Assembly: GCA_945861385.1 (NCBI GenBank) | Contig: CAMAUI010000003.1 | Coordinates: forward strand, 1-64,000 | Direction of reading: 5' to 3' | Length of the DNA: 64,000 bases | DNA from: Prosthecobacter debontii | Lineage (GTDB): Bacteria; Verrucomicrobiota; Verrucomicrobiia; Chthoniobacterales; Chthoniobacteraceae | Shown here: one piece after another, positions 25,579 to 33,772 of the stretch | Layout of the letters: every line of letters begins with the position of its first letter | How positions within the stretch are numbered: the first letter of the stretch is position 1 | Notes under the pieces: model-generated | The model's database searches: none | Seen by the model: only the letters and a program-made list of their open reading frames with translations | Told to the model about the DNA's origin: nothing | Translations under genes and position numbers: made by a program

Positions 25579-27966
25579 CTACTTCGCAGCCATTCGGCGC
25601 GCGATAAACTCGCGCACTTTTGGAATCTTGCACGCACCGAGCGCTTCCGCCGCCCAGCCCGCGTCGGCACCGACGATCGGTTCCGCTGCATACCAGTACA
25701 TCAGCGGCAAATTCTGGTCGTCCTTGTCCTCTTCGTGCGCGAGCAGCGCGAGGACGATGGGTTTTCGCTGCTCGACCGTAAGCCGCTGGCACGCGCTCGC
25801 GAGCGCGAGGCGGACGATGGGAGATTTGTGCTTTGTCGCCAGATCCCGAAAAATCAGAGGTGCATCTTCGAGCATTGTCGGCTGCTCGCAGATGATTCTG
25901 ACAAGCCAATTAGTCTCTTCAGGACTGTTCGCCTCACTGCTCAGCATCACGGCTGCCTGATATTCATCGCCAAAGATTCTGATGGCTTTCATGAACCAGA
26001 TCACGGCGAGGCGCTTTGCTACCGGAAATTTGGTCATAGCTGGCAGGTATTTCTGAAATGCCTCCTCAATGTCGGGCGATACCCCAAAATAGGTCAAACG
26101 ACCTAGAGCCTGTCGGGCAGCCCAGTGATCGTCACCTGTAATTAAGTCTGCAAAAGACGCCTTCAATGTATGGGCGATTTTCACCGGCTTCACAATCTGC
26201 CCCTTCCTCGCCAGCCGGAAAATCCGCCCCGTCGTGTAATCATGCGCCTCGCGCCGGTTGTTGTGGCATTGGTTCACGTCGTACCAGTCAATCATCCACA
26301 ACGTCCCGTCGGGGCCTTCGCGGATGTCCACGATCTGGCTGGCCTTGTCGTTGAAGGCGATGAAGTCCGCGCCGTGGTGCGCGACGTAGCCGCTGCCCTT
26401 GCGCTCGAGGATGTCCATGTTGATGCGCGAGCCGTGGATGTTTCCCATCAGCACGCCGCCGCGCAGTTCCTTCGGCCACGAGGGATGCTGCAAAATGCAC
26501 AGCCCGGCGTGCGCGTGGCCGCCGCCCGCGGCGTCGCTACGTCCGTTGCCGCCATGCGGGTTCCCGCCGAGGTAGTGGCGGTGATCGGCGATGGTCTTGA
26601 TGTCGTCGTACGTGTGTGGATTGAAGTGCGAGCCCGCCTGGCGCGTGTAGCGCCCGCCGGGGATGATGTGGAAAAGATGCGGGATCACGCAGGCTTCGAC
26701 GAACAGTTCGCCGTCCTCATTCCAATCCATGCCCCAAGGATTGCTGGTGCCTTCGCCGAAGACCTCGAACGTGAACTTCTGCGGATGGAAACGCCAGACA
26801 CCCGCGTTGATTTTCACGCGCTCTTTGTCCGCGGCACCGGGCTTGCCGACTTTGCTGTTTGTGAAGACGCCGTGGCAGCCGTAGAGCCAGCCGTCGGGAC
26901 CCCAGTGAAAGGTGTTCAGCGTCTCGTGCGTGTCCTGGTAGCCCCAGCCGTCGAGCAGCACCTGCGGCGGACCGTCCGCTTTCGGGGCGTCCCAATTTTT
27001 CACCGGCACGAAAAGCAGGTACGGCGCGGCACCGAGCCACACTCCGCCGTGGCCGACCTCGATGCCACTGACGAGGTTCAGCCCTTCCATGAAAACGGTG
27101 CGCTTGTCGTGCCTGCCGTCGCCATCAGTGTCCTCAAAGACGATGACGCGGTCCTTGCCTCCCATCCCCGGCACGGTGCCCGGGGCGTCCTTGGCGCGGT
27201 TCGGGTAGGTCATGCCCTCGACGGCCCAAACGCGCCCGCGGTCATCGAGCGTGAATGCGATGGGGTTGATGATGTTCGGTTCGGCGGCGAAGACACGAAG
27301 CTCGTAGCCGTCGGGCACCTTCGCGGCGGCGGCGGCCTTCTCGGCAGACAGGCCGGCGTGCGCGATAACATCGGGCGAAAGCCCGGTGCCGGGCTTTTTC
27401 GCGATCTTCGCGGCGGGGAACTTCGGCTCGTCGGCATGAAACACGAAGTCGTCGAAATTCACATGCCCCCAGCCACCGGTGTGCTCGTCCACGATGCGGA
27501 TGAAAATCTCGCGCCCTTGCAGCTTGCGAAGATCCACGACGCTGCGGCGGAGGTTCTCCTCCTGGCTGCCCCAGACTTTGTGAAAGACCCTGCCATCATC
27601 CTTCGTGACGAGTTCGACGCGCGTTTTCTCGGTCTCGCCGCCCGCAGCGAGGAAACTCGCCCACGGCTGCGAGACCTTGAACGCAACCGACGAAAGCGTG
27701 CCGGCCGCCTTGTCGGATTTGGAAATCTCAAAGCCACCGATCCAGTACTCGCCCGCATGACCACTGCTCATTTCCGCGCGGCGCTTCGCCACCGTGTCGC
27801 CCTTGATGGGCTGCCGTTCAAACGCATCGCCCGTCGCCGTCCAGCCGTCGAGCGTGCCCGTTTCAAAGCCGAGGTTCAGGGGCTTGCCGTCCACGCCCGT
27901 GACAGCGATGGGCTGCTGTGCGAGAGCGACGCTTCCGGCGAAAATCAGCGGGAGAAATATTTTCAT
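25579..27966 (-). CDS. Piru_Ver-type putative membrane-bound dehydrogenase
   Basis: 795 residues with a signal peptide (about 1-16). The N-terminal 180 residues form a carbohydrate-binding-like domain (LNLGFETGTLDGWTATGDAF). The core (about 210-600) is a beta-propeller of the Piru_Ver family related to glucose/sorbosone dehydrogenases: VPDGYELRVFAAEP, VWAVEGMTYPNRA, DTDGDGRHDKRTVF, HWGPDGWLYGCHG, GMDWNEDGELFVEACV, REGPDGTLWMIDWYD. The C-terminal 190 residues are HEAT-like helices. Many family members end in a CxxCH cytochrome domain, which is missing here. The part encoding the helices (about 25850-26170) is visibly AT-richer than the rest. Periplasmic sugar-related oxidoreductase is likely; substrate unknown. 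Confidence 0.87.
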   Translation of the reverse strand: MKIFLPLIFAGSVALAQQPIAVTGVDGKPLNLGFETGTLDGWTATGDAFERQPIKGDTVAKRRAEMSSGHAGEYWIGGFEISKSDKAAGTLSSVAFKVSQPWASFLAAGGETEKTRVELVTKDDGRVFHKVWGSQEENLRRSVVDLRKLQGREIFIRIVDEHTGGWGHVNFDDFVFHADEPKFPAAKIAKKPGTGLSPDVIAHAGLSAEKAAAAAKVPDGYELRVFAAEPNIINPIAFTLDDRGRVWAVEGMTYPNRAKDAPGTVPGMGGKDRVIVFEDTDGDGRHDKRTVFMEGLNLVSGIEVGHGGVWLGAAPYLLFVPVKNWDAPKADGPPQVLLDGWGYQDTHETLNTFHWGPDGWLYGCHGVFTNSKVGKPGAADKERVKINAGVWRFHPQKFTFEVFGEGTSNPWGMDWNEDGELFVEACVIPHLFHIIPGGRYTRQAGSHFNPHTYDDIKTIADHRHYLGGNPHGGNGRSDAAGGGHAHAGLCILQHPSWPKELRGGVLMGNIHGSRINMDILERKGSGYVAHHGADFIAFNDKASQIVDIREGPDGTLWMIDWYDVNQCHNNRREAHDYTTGRIFRLARKGQIVKPVKIAHTLKASFADLITGDDHWAARQALGRLTYFGVSPDIEEAFQKYLPAMTKFPVAKRLAVIWFMKAIRIFGDEYQAAVMLSSEANSPEETNWLVRIICEQPTMLEDAPLIFRDLATKHKSPIVRLALASACQRLTVEQRKPIVLALLAHEEDKDDQNLPLMYWYAAEPIVGADAGWAAEALGACKIPKVREFIARRMAAK

Positions 27967-28023
27967 GATGCCCGTTCAGAACTCACGCCCAGCCGGATGG
28001 CAAGCCCAGCGACAGCCGGCAGG

Positions 28024-28650
28024 CTACTTTACCGGGGAGACCGTCCGGCTTGATCGGAGTTGATCGAAACTCGGGAAATACGCCTCGATCAAATAGCTCT
28101 GCCCCGCGGCCATGCTCCGCGTGGAGATGGTCGCGGTGTATTCGAGCCGTTCATCGGGATTGATGACGATGAAGCCCTGCTCCTTGTCCACCTTCTGGTC
28201 GTCGGACCACTTCGAGATCACCTTGCCGCCATCGCCCTTCACCACCACCTCGATCCGCTGCGTGGTCGGGAAGTCGAGCTGCGCCGCAAATTTTCCCGTG
28301 TTCACGACGGTGACGATGACTTTCACCGAGCGGCTCTCCGACAATTTCACCTGCGCGGGCTCCACGGCCATGCTCATCGAAAGCGCGCCCCACGGCTTTG
28401 CCTCGGCGGGTTTCTTTTTGCCGCCAAATGGCGAAGTCACGACCTCCGCCGCCTTCGCGCCGGCCTTCTTGCCACCATCCACCGCGCGCTTGGTGCCCTT
28501 GACTGTGCTCGCCCACGCCCTTTCCCAGAACCCCGGTGTCGGCGCATGCGGCTGCTCCGCGGCCTGCGCGGCAGGGGCGGGCTTCGCCGGCTTCGCAGCA
28601 TCGGCGCAAATTGGGACGCACAGGAGCACGGCGGTGAACAGCAATTTCAT
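28024..28650 (-). CDS. Secreted protein with BsuPI-like domain
   Basis: 208 residues, signal peptide about 1-19. A Pro/Ala/Lys segment (20-90) leads to a C-terminal beta-sandwich (about 100-205). It shows the pattern of BsuPI intracellular proteinase-inhibitor domains: VIVTVVNTGKFAAQLDFPTTQRIEVVVKGDGGKVISKWSD, an Asp-rich turn and a GQSYLIEAYFP end. In other bacteria this fold is also found in secreted proteins without known inhibitor function. It faces the divergent gene at 28717 across 66 bases. Family call is moderate; role unknown. Confidence 0.65.
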   Translation of the reverse strand: MKLLFTAVLLCVPICADAAKPAKPAPAAQAAEQPHAPTPGFWERAWASTVKGTKRAVDGGKKAGAKAAEVVTSPFGGKKKPAEAKPWGALSMSMAVEPAQVKLSESRSVKVIVTVVNTGKFAAQLDFPTTQRIEVVVKGDGGKVISKWSDDQKVDKEQGFIVINPDERLEYTATISTRSMAAGQSYLIEAYFPSFDQLRSSRTVSPVK

Positions 28651-28716
28651 GAACGGGAATGTGCGCGACACGCATGCCGTGTTGCAAATCCCTTTTGCCC
28701 CATCCATTCCTCGCCC

Positions 28717-29343
28717 ATGAAAATCCGCAACGCTCTCGCCATCACCGCCGCGGCACTCGCGCTCTGCGCACCCGCGGGCGCGATGTCGAAGAAACCGAAA
28801 GTCACAGTCCGCTTTCACGCCGAGGCCAACACGCGCGACTCCGGCACTTTCGCGATGCCCGCCCGCCTCGTTTACGCGCAGCGCGACGCGGTGATCAATC
28901 GCGTCCCGGAATTCAGCGAGCGGCAGATCGCGGCGATCTTCCCGTTCAAAACCGCCGACGGCACGTGGGGCTGCGTGTTCAAGCTGGATGAGCAGGGCCG
29001 CATCCGCCTCGAGACAATGAGCAACCAGCAGCGCGGCGCTGCCATCGTGGTCTTCATCGGCACAAAAACGGGCCAGCATCAGGTGATGGACATGGTCATT
29101 GACCGCCCCGTGACCACCGGAATCATCACCGTCCAGCGCGGACTCACCGACCTCGAGGTCGAATTCCTCCGGAAAGATTTCCACGTCCTCGGCACCGTGA
29201 AAAAGGAAAAGCCGGCAAAGGAAAAGAAACAGGAAATCCCTGGAGCCATTGATCGCGAGCGCGACGCGCGAGAGAATCTGGCACGACAGAAGTCCGGCAA
29301 GCCTCCCGCCGCCGAAGCCACCGTTCCCCGCCTGCCGGATTGA
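28717..29343 (+). CDS. Secreted hypothetical protein with Lys-rich tail
   Basis: 208 residues with a signal peptide (MKIRNALAITAAALALCAPAGA). The mature domain (about 25-160) is mixed alpha/beta (VTVRFHAEANTRDSGTFAMP, AAIFPFKTADGTWGCVFKLDEQGRIRL). The tail (about 165-208) is rich in Lys, Glu and Pro and likely disordered. No family is recognised. It is divergent from the BsuPI-like gene and lies 59 bases upstream of galE on the same strand, so galE may be cotranscribed, although the functions do not suggest a link. Confidence 0.75.
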   Translation: MKIRNALAITAAALALCAPAGAMSKKPKVTVRFHAEANTRDSGTFAMPARLVYAQRDAVINRVPEFSERQIAAIFPFKTADGTWGCVFKLDEQGRIRLETMSNQQRGAAIVVFIGTKTGQHQVMDMVIDRPVTTGIITVQRGLTDLEVEFLRKDFHVLGTVKKEKPAKEKKQEIPGAIDRERDARENLARQKSGKPPAAEATVPRLPD

Positions 29344-29402
29344 TTCGCCGCTTCCCGGCTTTCTTCTTTCCCCCCAGCCGCGTGCGCGGATAAACGCGGG
29401 CG

Positions 29403-30374
29403 ATGCATATTTTCGTCACCGGCGGCGCCGGCTACATCGGCAGCATCTGCGTCGAGCAACTGCTTGATGCGGGGCACGCGGTCACCGTGTTCGACAATCT
29501 CACCGAAGGCCACCGCGCCGCCGTGGACCCGCGCGCAACCCTCATCGTCGGCGACCTCCAGCAGCGGAGCGACATCGGGGATGCGCTGGAAAAAGTTCGC
29601 CCCGACGCCGTCATGCACTTCGCCGCCAACGCCCTCGTCGGCGAGAGCATGACGGACCCCTCGAAATATTTTCGCAACAACGTCCATGGCGGCATCAACC
29701 TCCTCGACGCCATGCACGCCGCCGGCTGCAAGCGCCTCGTCTTCTCCAGCACCTGCGCCACCTTCGGCGTGCCCGAGCGCATGCCGATTGATGAAACGCT
29801 CCCCCAGCGCCCCATCAATCCCTACGGCGAGAGCAAGCTCATCTTCGAGCAAATCCTCCGCTGGTATTCCGACATCCACGGCCTCACCTACGTCGCGCTC
29901 CGCTACTTCAACGCCGCCGGCGCCAGCGAAACCTTCGGCGAGGATCACCGCATCGAGACCCACCTCATCCCAAACGTCCTCAAAGTCGCCCTCGGCCAGA
30001 AGCCGCACGTCGAAATCTACGGCACCGACTACCCCACGCCCGACGGCACGTGCATCCGCGACTACATCCACATCCTCGACCTCGCGCAGGCGCACATGCT
30101 CGCCCTCACCGCCCCGCACAGCGCGAAATACAACCTCGGCACCGGCGGCGGCACGAGCGTCCGCGAAATCATCGCCACCTGCGAAAATGTCACCGGCAAA
30201 AAAATCGCCGTCATCGAAAAGCCGCGCCGCCCCGGCGACCCACCGCGCCTCATCGCCGGCTCGGAAAAAGTGCGCGCCGAACTTGGCTGGAAGCCGCAAT
30301 TCCAAGACGTGGAAAAAATCATCGCCAGCGCCTGGGCGTGGCACGTGAGGCATCCGGTCGGCTACGGCGACTGA
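29403..30374 (+). CDS. galE: UDP-glucose 4-epimerase GalE
   Basis: 323 residues, usual for GalE. The enzyme interconverts UDP-glucose and UDP-galactose with a tightly bound NAD. The N-terminal Rossmann motif is GGAGYIGS. NLTEGHR binds the adenosine end, and the catalytic set is Thr/Ser in FSSTCATFG and Y-x-x-x-K in PYGESKLIFE. RYFNAAGAS and DYPTPDGTCIRDYIHILDLA are GalE signatures. It ends seven bases before the stop of the convergent Dop/PafA-like gene. It probably feeds lipopolysaccharide or exopolysaccharide sugar synthesis. Confidence 0.96.
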   Translation: MHIFVTGGAGYIGSICVEQLLDAGHAVTVFDNLTEGHRAAVDPRATLIVGDLQQRSDIGDALEKVRPDAVMHFAANALVGESMTDPSKYFRNNVHGGINLLDAMHAAGCKRLVFSSTCATFGVPERMPIDETLPQRPINPYGESKLIFEQILRWYSDIHGLTYVALRYFNAAGASETFGEDHRIETHLIPNVLKVALGQKPHVEIYGTDYPTPDGTCIRDYIHILDLAQAHMLALTAPHSAKYNLGTGGGTSVREIIATCENVTGKKIAVIEKPRRPGDPPRLIAGSEKVRAELGWKPQFQDVEKIIASAWAWHVRHPVGYGD

Positions 30375-30380
30375 ACACCG

Positions 30381-31781
30381 TTACGCCCGCTCCACAAGCG
30401 CGCGCACTTCGTTCTCGTAGGTGCAGAGCGGGTCGCCCATCGCCAGTGTCTGTTCATCGTTGGCCGTGACCGAGTCCCAGTCCACCACGTAGGGCATTCC
30501 CGTCTCGACGAACCACTGCACCGCAATGCCGCGCCCTTTTGCGCGCGTATCCTGCGGGGGCTCGCGCAGCGCGGTCTCGCGGCGGCTGCGGATGTTGAAC
30601 CCGTCCACTTCCTCCGATGCCGGGAGCGCGAAAAACAGGCCGCGCGCCGGGTTGAGATTGTGGTACTCGAGGTCGAGGCTTTCGAGCCACGGATCATCCC
30701 ATGCGAGCCCGTGCTCCGCGCGGAAAGTTTCGAGCAGCCATTTTTTCGATGCCCAATCCACCGCCCCGATCATCGCCTCGGTGTCATCGCGCCGCAATGC
30801 ATCGAGCACCCATGCCCACTGTTCGAGAATCCAGTCGGTCTCCTCGTCCCGCCCCGCCAGGACCTCGACCGCCGTCGCGTGGAATTTCTCCTGCACCCCC
30901 AGCGCAGTCTCCCCGCGCCCGCTTTCGAGCGCCACCGGCGCGTCCGCCCGGCCAGCGCGGGAGATCGTGCGCGTGGCCATCACGGCGTCCTCCAGCATCA
31001 CGCTCTGCGGCAGGCGCCCCTCCTCGATCAACGCGAGCACCAGATGCGTCGTGCCCACTTTCAGCGCAGTGGCAAGGGGCGACATGTTCGAGTCGCCGAT
31101 GAGCAGATGCAGCCTGCGAAACCGCCGGTAATCCGCCAGCGGCTCGTCGCGCGCGTTGATGATCGCACGGTTGAACTGCACCCACTGATACACATCGTTC
31201 ATGATGTGATCCGCGCGCTGGCTGAGCTGGAAATCCACCTTTCCAAACGGCGGCAGCGGATCCACCTCGCACGCCTGCGGCGACGCCTGGCCCACCCTGC
31301 CCGCGCCCGCGAAAATCTGCCTCGTCGCGAGGAACGACAGCAGCGCGCCCATCCGCTCGCGCGTGAACTCCGTCTCGCGCCGCATCGAATAATTCTCGTG
31401 GCAGCCAAACGTCGCGCCCGTGTGATGGTCCACGTTGTTCTTCAAAAATGCCACATCCTCGCGCACCCCCATCGCATCCAGCGCCGACTGCACGAGCGCA
31501 TCGCCCGCAAGGTCGTAAGTCACAAGATCCCGCACCGTCCGGCACTCCGGCGTCGCGTATTCGAGGTGGCCCATGTCGAGATACATGCGCCCGCCATTCA
31601 GCAGGAACCCGCCATTCCCCGGCGGCTCCTCATAGTCGCGGTGGTGGAGATCAATCGCACCGGCGCGCGCCTTTTTGAAAAGATGATTCCTCACCCGCGC
31701 CGGCCAGGACTCCGCGCCCCGATCCGCCTCGTTGGAAACGAGGCAGCCGTATTCCGTTTCAAGGCCGACGACGCGGTTCAT
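30381..31781 (-). CDS. Dop/PafA-family enzyme (pupylation-like)
   Basis: 466 residues of the glutamine-synthetase-fold family that contains PafA (Pup ligase) and Dop (Pup deamidase/depupylase). The ATP/metal motif GLETEYG holds Glu8 and Glu10. Asp69 in MYLDMGHLEYATPEC matches the catalytic Asp. Further motifs are LKNNVD, FGCHENYSM, FQLSQRADHI, INARDEPLAD and LLIGDSNMS. GCHENY and GDSNMS read like PafA, while NNVD and FQLSQRAD read like Dop, and the long Dop loop is absent, so I cannot choose. The gene lies 10 bases after a zinc-ribbon coiled-coil gene and is probably cotranscribed. No Pup, UBact, proteasome subunit or ATPase is in the window. Confidence 0.9.
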   Translation of the reverse strand: MNRVVGLETEYGCLVSNEADRGAESWPARVRNHLFKKARAGAIDLHHRDYEEPPGNGGFLLNGGRMYLDMGHLEYATPECRTVRDLVTYDLAGDALVQSALDAMGVREDVAFLKNNVDHHTGATFGCHENYSMRRETEFTRERMGALLSFLATRQIFAGAGRVGQASPQACEVDPLPPFGKVDFQLSQRADHIMNDVYQWVQFNRAIINARDEPLADYRRFRRLHLLIGDSNMSPLATALKVGTTHLVLALIEEGRLPQSVMLEDAVMATRTISRAGRADAPVALESGRGETALGVQEKFHATAVEVLAGRDEETDWILEQWAWVLDALRRDDTEAMIGAVDWASKKWLLETFRAEHGLAWDDPWLESLDLEYHNLNPARGLFFALPASEEVDGFNIRSRRETALREPPQDTRAKGRGIAVQWFVETGMPYVVDWDSVTANDEQTLAMGDPLCTYENEVRALVERA

Positions 31782-31791
31782 CGTCCGCCTC

Positions 31792-32499
31792 CTACGTCTC
31801 GAGATAAAGAATCCGCCCGCAGTTGAGGCAGTGCGTCACGTCCTTTGCCGATTTCACCGCATGCACGATGTGCGTCTGCGCCTTCACGTGGCAGCCCTGG
31901 CAGATCTCATTCGCGAGCGCGGCGATCGCCAGCGCGTCCTTCTTGTCAAAGAGCCGCTGATACGTATCGAGCAAATCCTCATCCACCCCGGCGGCAAGTT
32001 TCGCGCGCTCCGCGGTGATCTCCTCGCGCTGCCCCCCGATCGCCTTGATCTTCGAATCAAGGTCGGCGATCTGCCGCTCCACCATCCCCCGGGTTTCGCT
32101 CGCCGCCTTGTCCGCCGCGGCGATCACCACCTTCTGCGCCTCCGCGGCCTCCATCAGCGCCAGTTCCTGATCCTCAAGCCCGGCGATTTCCTTCTTCAGC
32201 GTTTCGATCTGGTGGTCGAACGCCTGATACTCGTCATTCTTCTTCGTCCCGAGCTTCTGGTTCTCGTACTTCGAGATCCGCTCGTTCAGCGACCCCACGG
32301 AATTTTCGAGTTCCTTGCGCTTCACCTCGATCTCCTTCGCCCGCAGCTTCGCGGCATCCAGCGCCGCCGCAGTCCCGGCCAGCTTTGCCTCCAGCGCCTT
32401 CCTTTCATGCGGCGCGTTTTTCAATTCGGTGTTGAGTTGCCGCAATTTGCGGTCGCGGTCCTGGATGATGAGAAGCTCGGTGACGGCGGGCAGAATCAT
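31792..32499 (-). CDS. C4 zinc-ribbon coiled-coil protein
   Basis: 235 residues. Residues about 5-180 are continuous coiled coil, with heptads of Leu and charged residues (RKLRQLNTELKNAPHERKALEAKL, KEIAGLEDQELALMEAA). The C-terminus is a zinc ribbon: C-x2-C (CQGCHVKAQ, near 199-202) and C-x2-C (CLNCGRILY, near 224-227). This matches the widespread family annotated as zinc-ribbon domain protein, of unknown but possibly nucleic-acid-related role. It precedes the Dop/PafA-like gene by 10 bases, and translation coupling or cotranscription is likely. It follows the DUF1980 gene by about 100 bases. Confidence 0.88.
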   Translation of the reverse strand: MILPAVTELLIIQDRDRKLRQLNTELKNAPHERKALEAKLAGTAAALDAAKLRAKEIEVKRKELENSVGSLNERISKYENQKLGTKKNDEYQAFDHQIETLKKEIAGLEDQELALMEAAEAQKVVIAAADKAASETRGMVERQIADLDSKIKAIGGQREEITAERAKLAAGVDEDLLDTYQRLFDKKDALAIAALANEICQGCHVKAQTHIVHAVKSAKDVTHCLNCGRILYLET

Positions 32500-32599
32500 G
32501 TCCGGCGACGATGCGCGGACGAGGGCGGCACGTCAACTGCGCGGCAAAAGATTACCGCAAGCCCCGCCCGGCCAGTCCCACGACAGGCCCCTCTCCCGC

Positions 32600-33523
32600 T
32601 CAATAGAGCATGTTGTCCTCGGGCGGCTTGGACTTCTCGATCTTCTCCGCCTTGAGCACCGAGATACGCCGGCCCTTCTCCACCGGGAAGGTCGCCGTGC
32701 CGGTGATCTTCACCCACGTCATTTCCGGAAAATCCGGCAGCTTGTCCGCCTCGATCATCGTCGCGATCGGCCGCGCATCCGCCGCACAGCACGTCATGAA
32801 CATCCGCACGCCCTTGAACCGCTTCGCACCGCCCGTCCCCGAGCTCTCCGGCATGTACTGCACAACCAACTCCACTTTCTTCCCCTCGAAATCCTTCCGC
32901 AGCACCTGATCCTGCGCCGCGTAGAGCAGGTCGAGCACCTCGGCAATGATGTTCCCGTCCGACGACCGCTGGAGGTAATCCGCGAAAGTCTGCGTCCCTG
33001 CGTCCGCCGGATGCTTCTTCGCATTTGCATCCTCCGGCGGCTGGCTCCCGGGTGCGACCGGCAGCGGCAGCGGCGGCGGCTCAGAAATCTTCCCCTTCGC
33101 GATCACATCAGCCTCGCGCGCCGCATCCAGCTTTGCCTGCCGCGCCTTCGAAGCACCGCCGAGCGACGATGCATCCGTGCTCACCGTCGCATTCTTCACC
33201 GCGTTCACGCTGTATTCGCCAGGGTTGAATTTCGCCGCCAGCGTCAGCGGGAAAATGAGCACCGCAAACGTGAGCAGCTTCCCCGCGTTGAGCCGGGACA
33301 GCCCATGCCCGCAATCGTTCGCCGAGCAGCACGACGCATCCGCCTTGAACAGCGCAAACACCAGCGCCATCAGCGCCAGCACCACTCCCGCGATGAGCGC
33401 GAACACCCGGAACTGCGGCGCCAGCAGATCACGCATGCGATCACTCTGGTGGTAGAAAAGCAGCACCCCGCTCCACGTCGCAAGCGTCACACACGGCAGC
33501 CATCGGGCAAAAAAGGAGTTCAT
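32600..33523 (-). CDS. TIGR03943/DUF1980 membrane protein
   Basis: 307 residues from ATG 33523 (a good GGAG-like site lies just upstream). Three hydrophobic segments occupy the N-terminal third: about 3-24 (FFARWLPCVTLATWSGVLLFYH), 36-57 and 77-97. A periplasmic linker with Pro-rich stretches precedes the C-terminal DUF1980 domain (about 170-307) with GVRMFMTCCAADARPI, a Cys-Cys pair typical of the family, and MTWVKITGTATF. In other bacteria the gene pairs with a DUF318-type permease (YcgR/YcgQ); that partner is not adjacent here. Possible role in metal handling or transport is unproven. Confidence 0.85.
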   Translation of the reverse strand: MNSFFARWLPCVTLATWSGVLLFYHQSDRMRDLLAPQFRVFALIAGVVLALMALVFALFKADASCCSANDCGHGLSRLNAGKLLTFAVLIFPLTLAAKFNPGEYSVNAVKNATVSTDASSLGGASKARQAKLDAAREADVIAKGKISEPPPLPLPVAPGSQPPEDANAKKHPADAGTQTFADYLQRSSDGNIIAEVLDLLYAAQDQVLRKDFEGKKVELVVQYMPESSGTGGAKRFKGVRMFMTCCAADARPIATMIEADKLPDFPEMTWVKITGTATFPVEKGRRISVLKAEKIEKSKPPEDNMLY

Positions 33524-33638
33524 GGCGGCAACCGTAGCCCGTGGAGAGGAAAAGGAAAGCCGCCTGTTCAATGCGATGGGGCGGCGGACGCATCTCAGTT
33601 TTTAGCACCGCTGCGGGCGGAAGTTTTCACCTCTGGAG

Positions 33639-33745
33639 CGTGTCATGCACTTTGAACGAGCGTGGGCGGAGAACGCCAAAGGCGTTCCATCCTTCAGCCC
33701 TGGGCTGGTGGACAAAACGCCGTTGGCGTTTTCACTCATCCTGCA
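33639..33745. repeat. Cluster of short palindromes downstream of the methyltransferase gene
   Basis: Three hairpins lie together: gaacgccaaaggcgttc (33671-33687), agccctgggct (about 33696-33706) and aaaacgccgttggcgtttt (33715-33733). The gap 33524-33772 holds no reading frame of note. The motif around gccaaaggc and gccgttggc looks like a degenerate copy of one palindromic repeat. The second hairpin could also act as a terminator on either strand. Confidence 0.5.
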
Positions 33746-33772
33746 AAATTCATGGCAGGCTCTAGTCACGCC

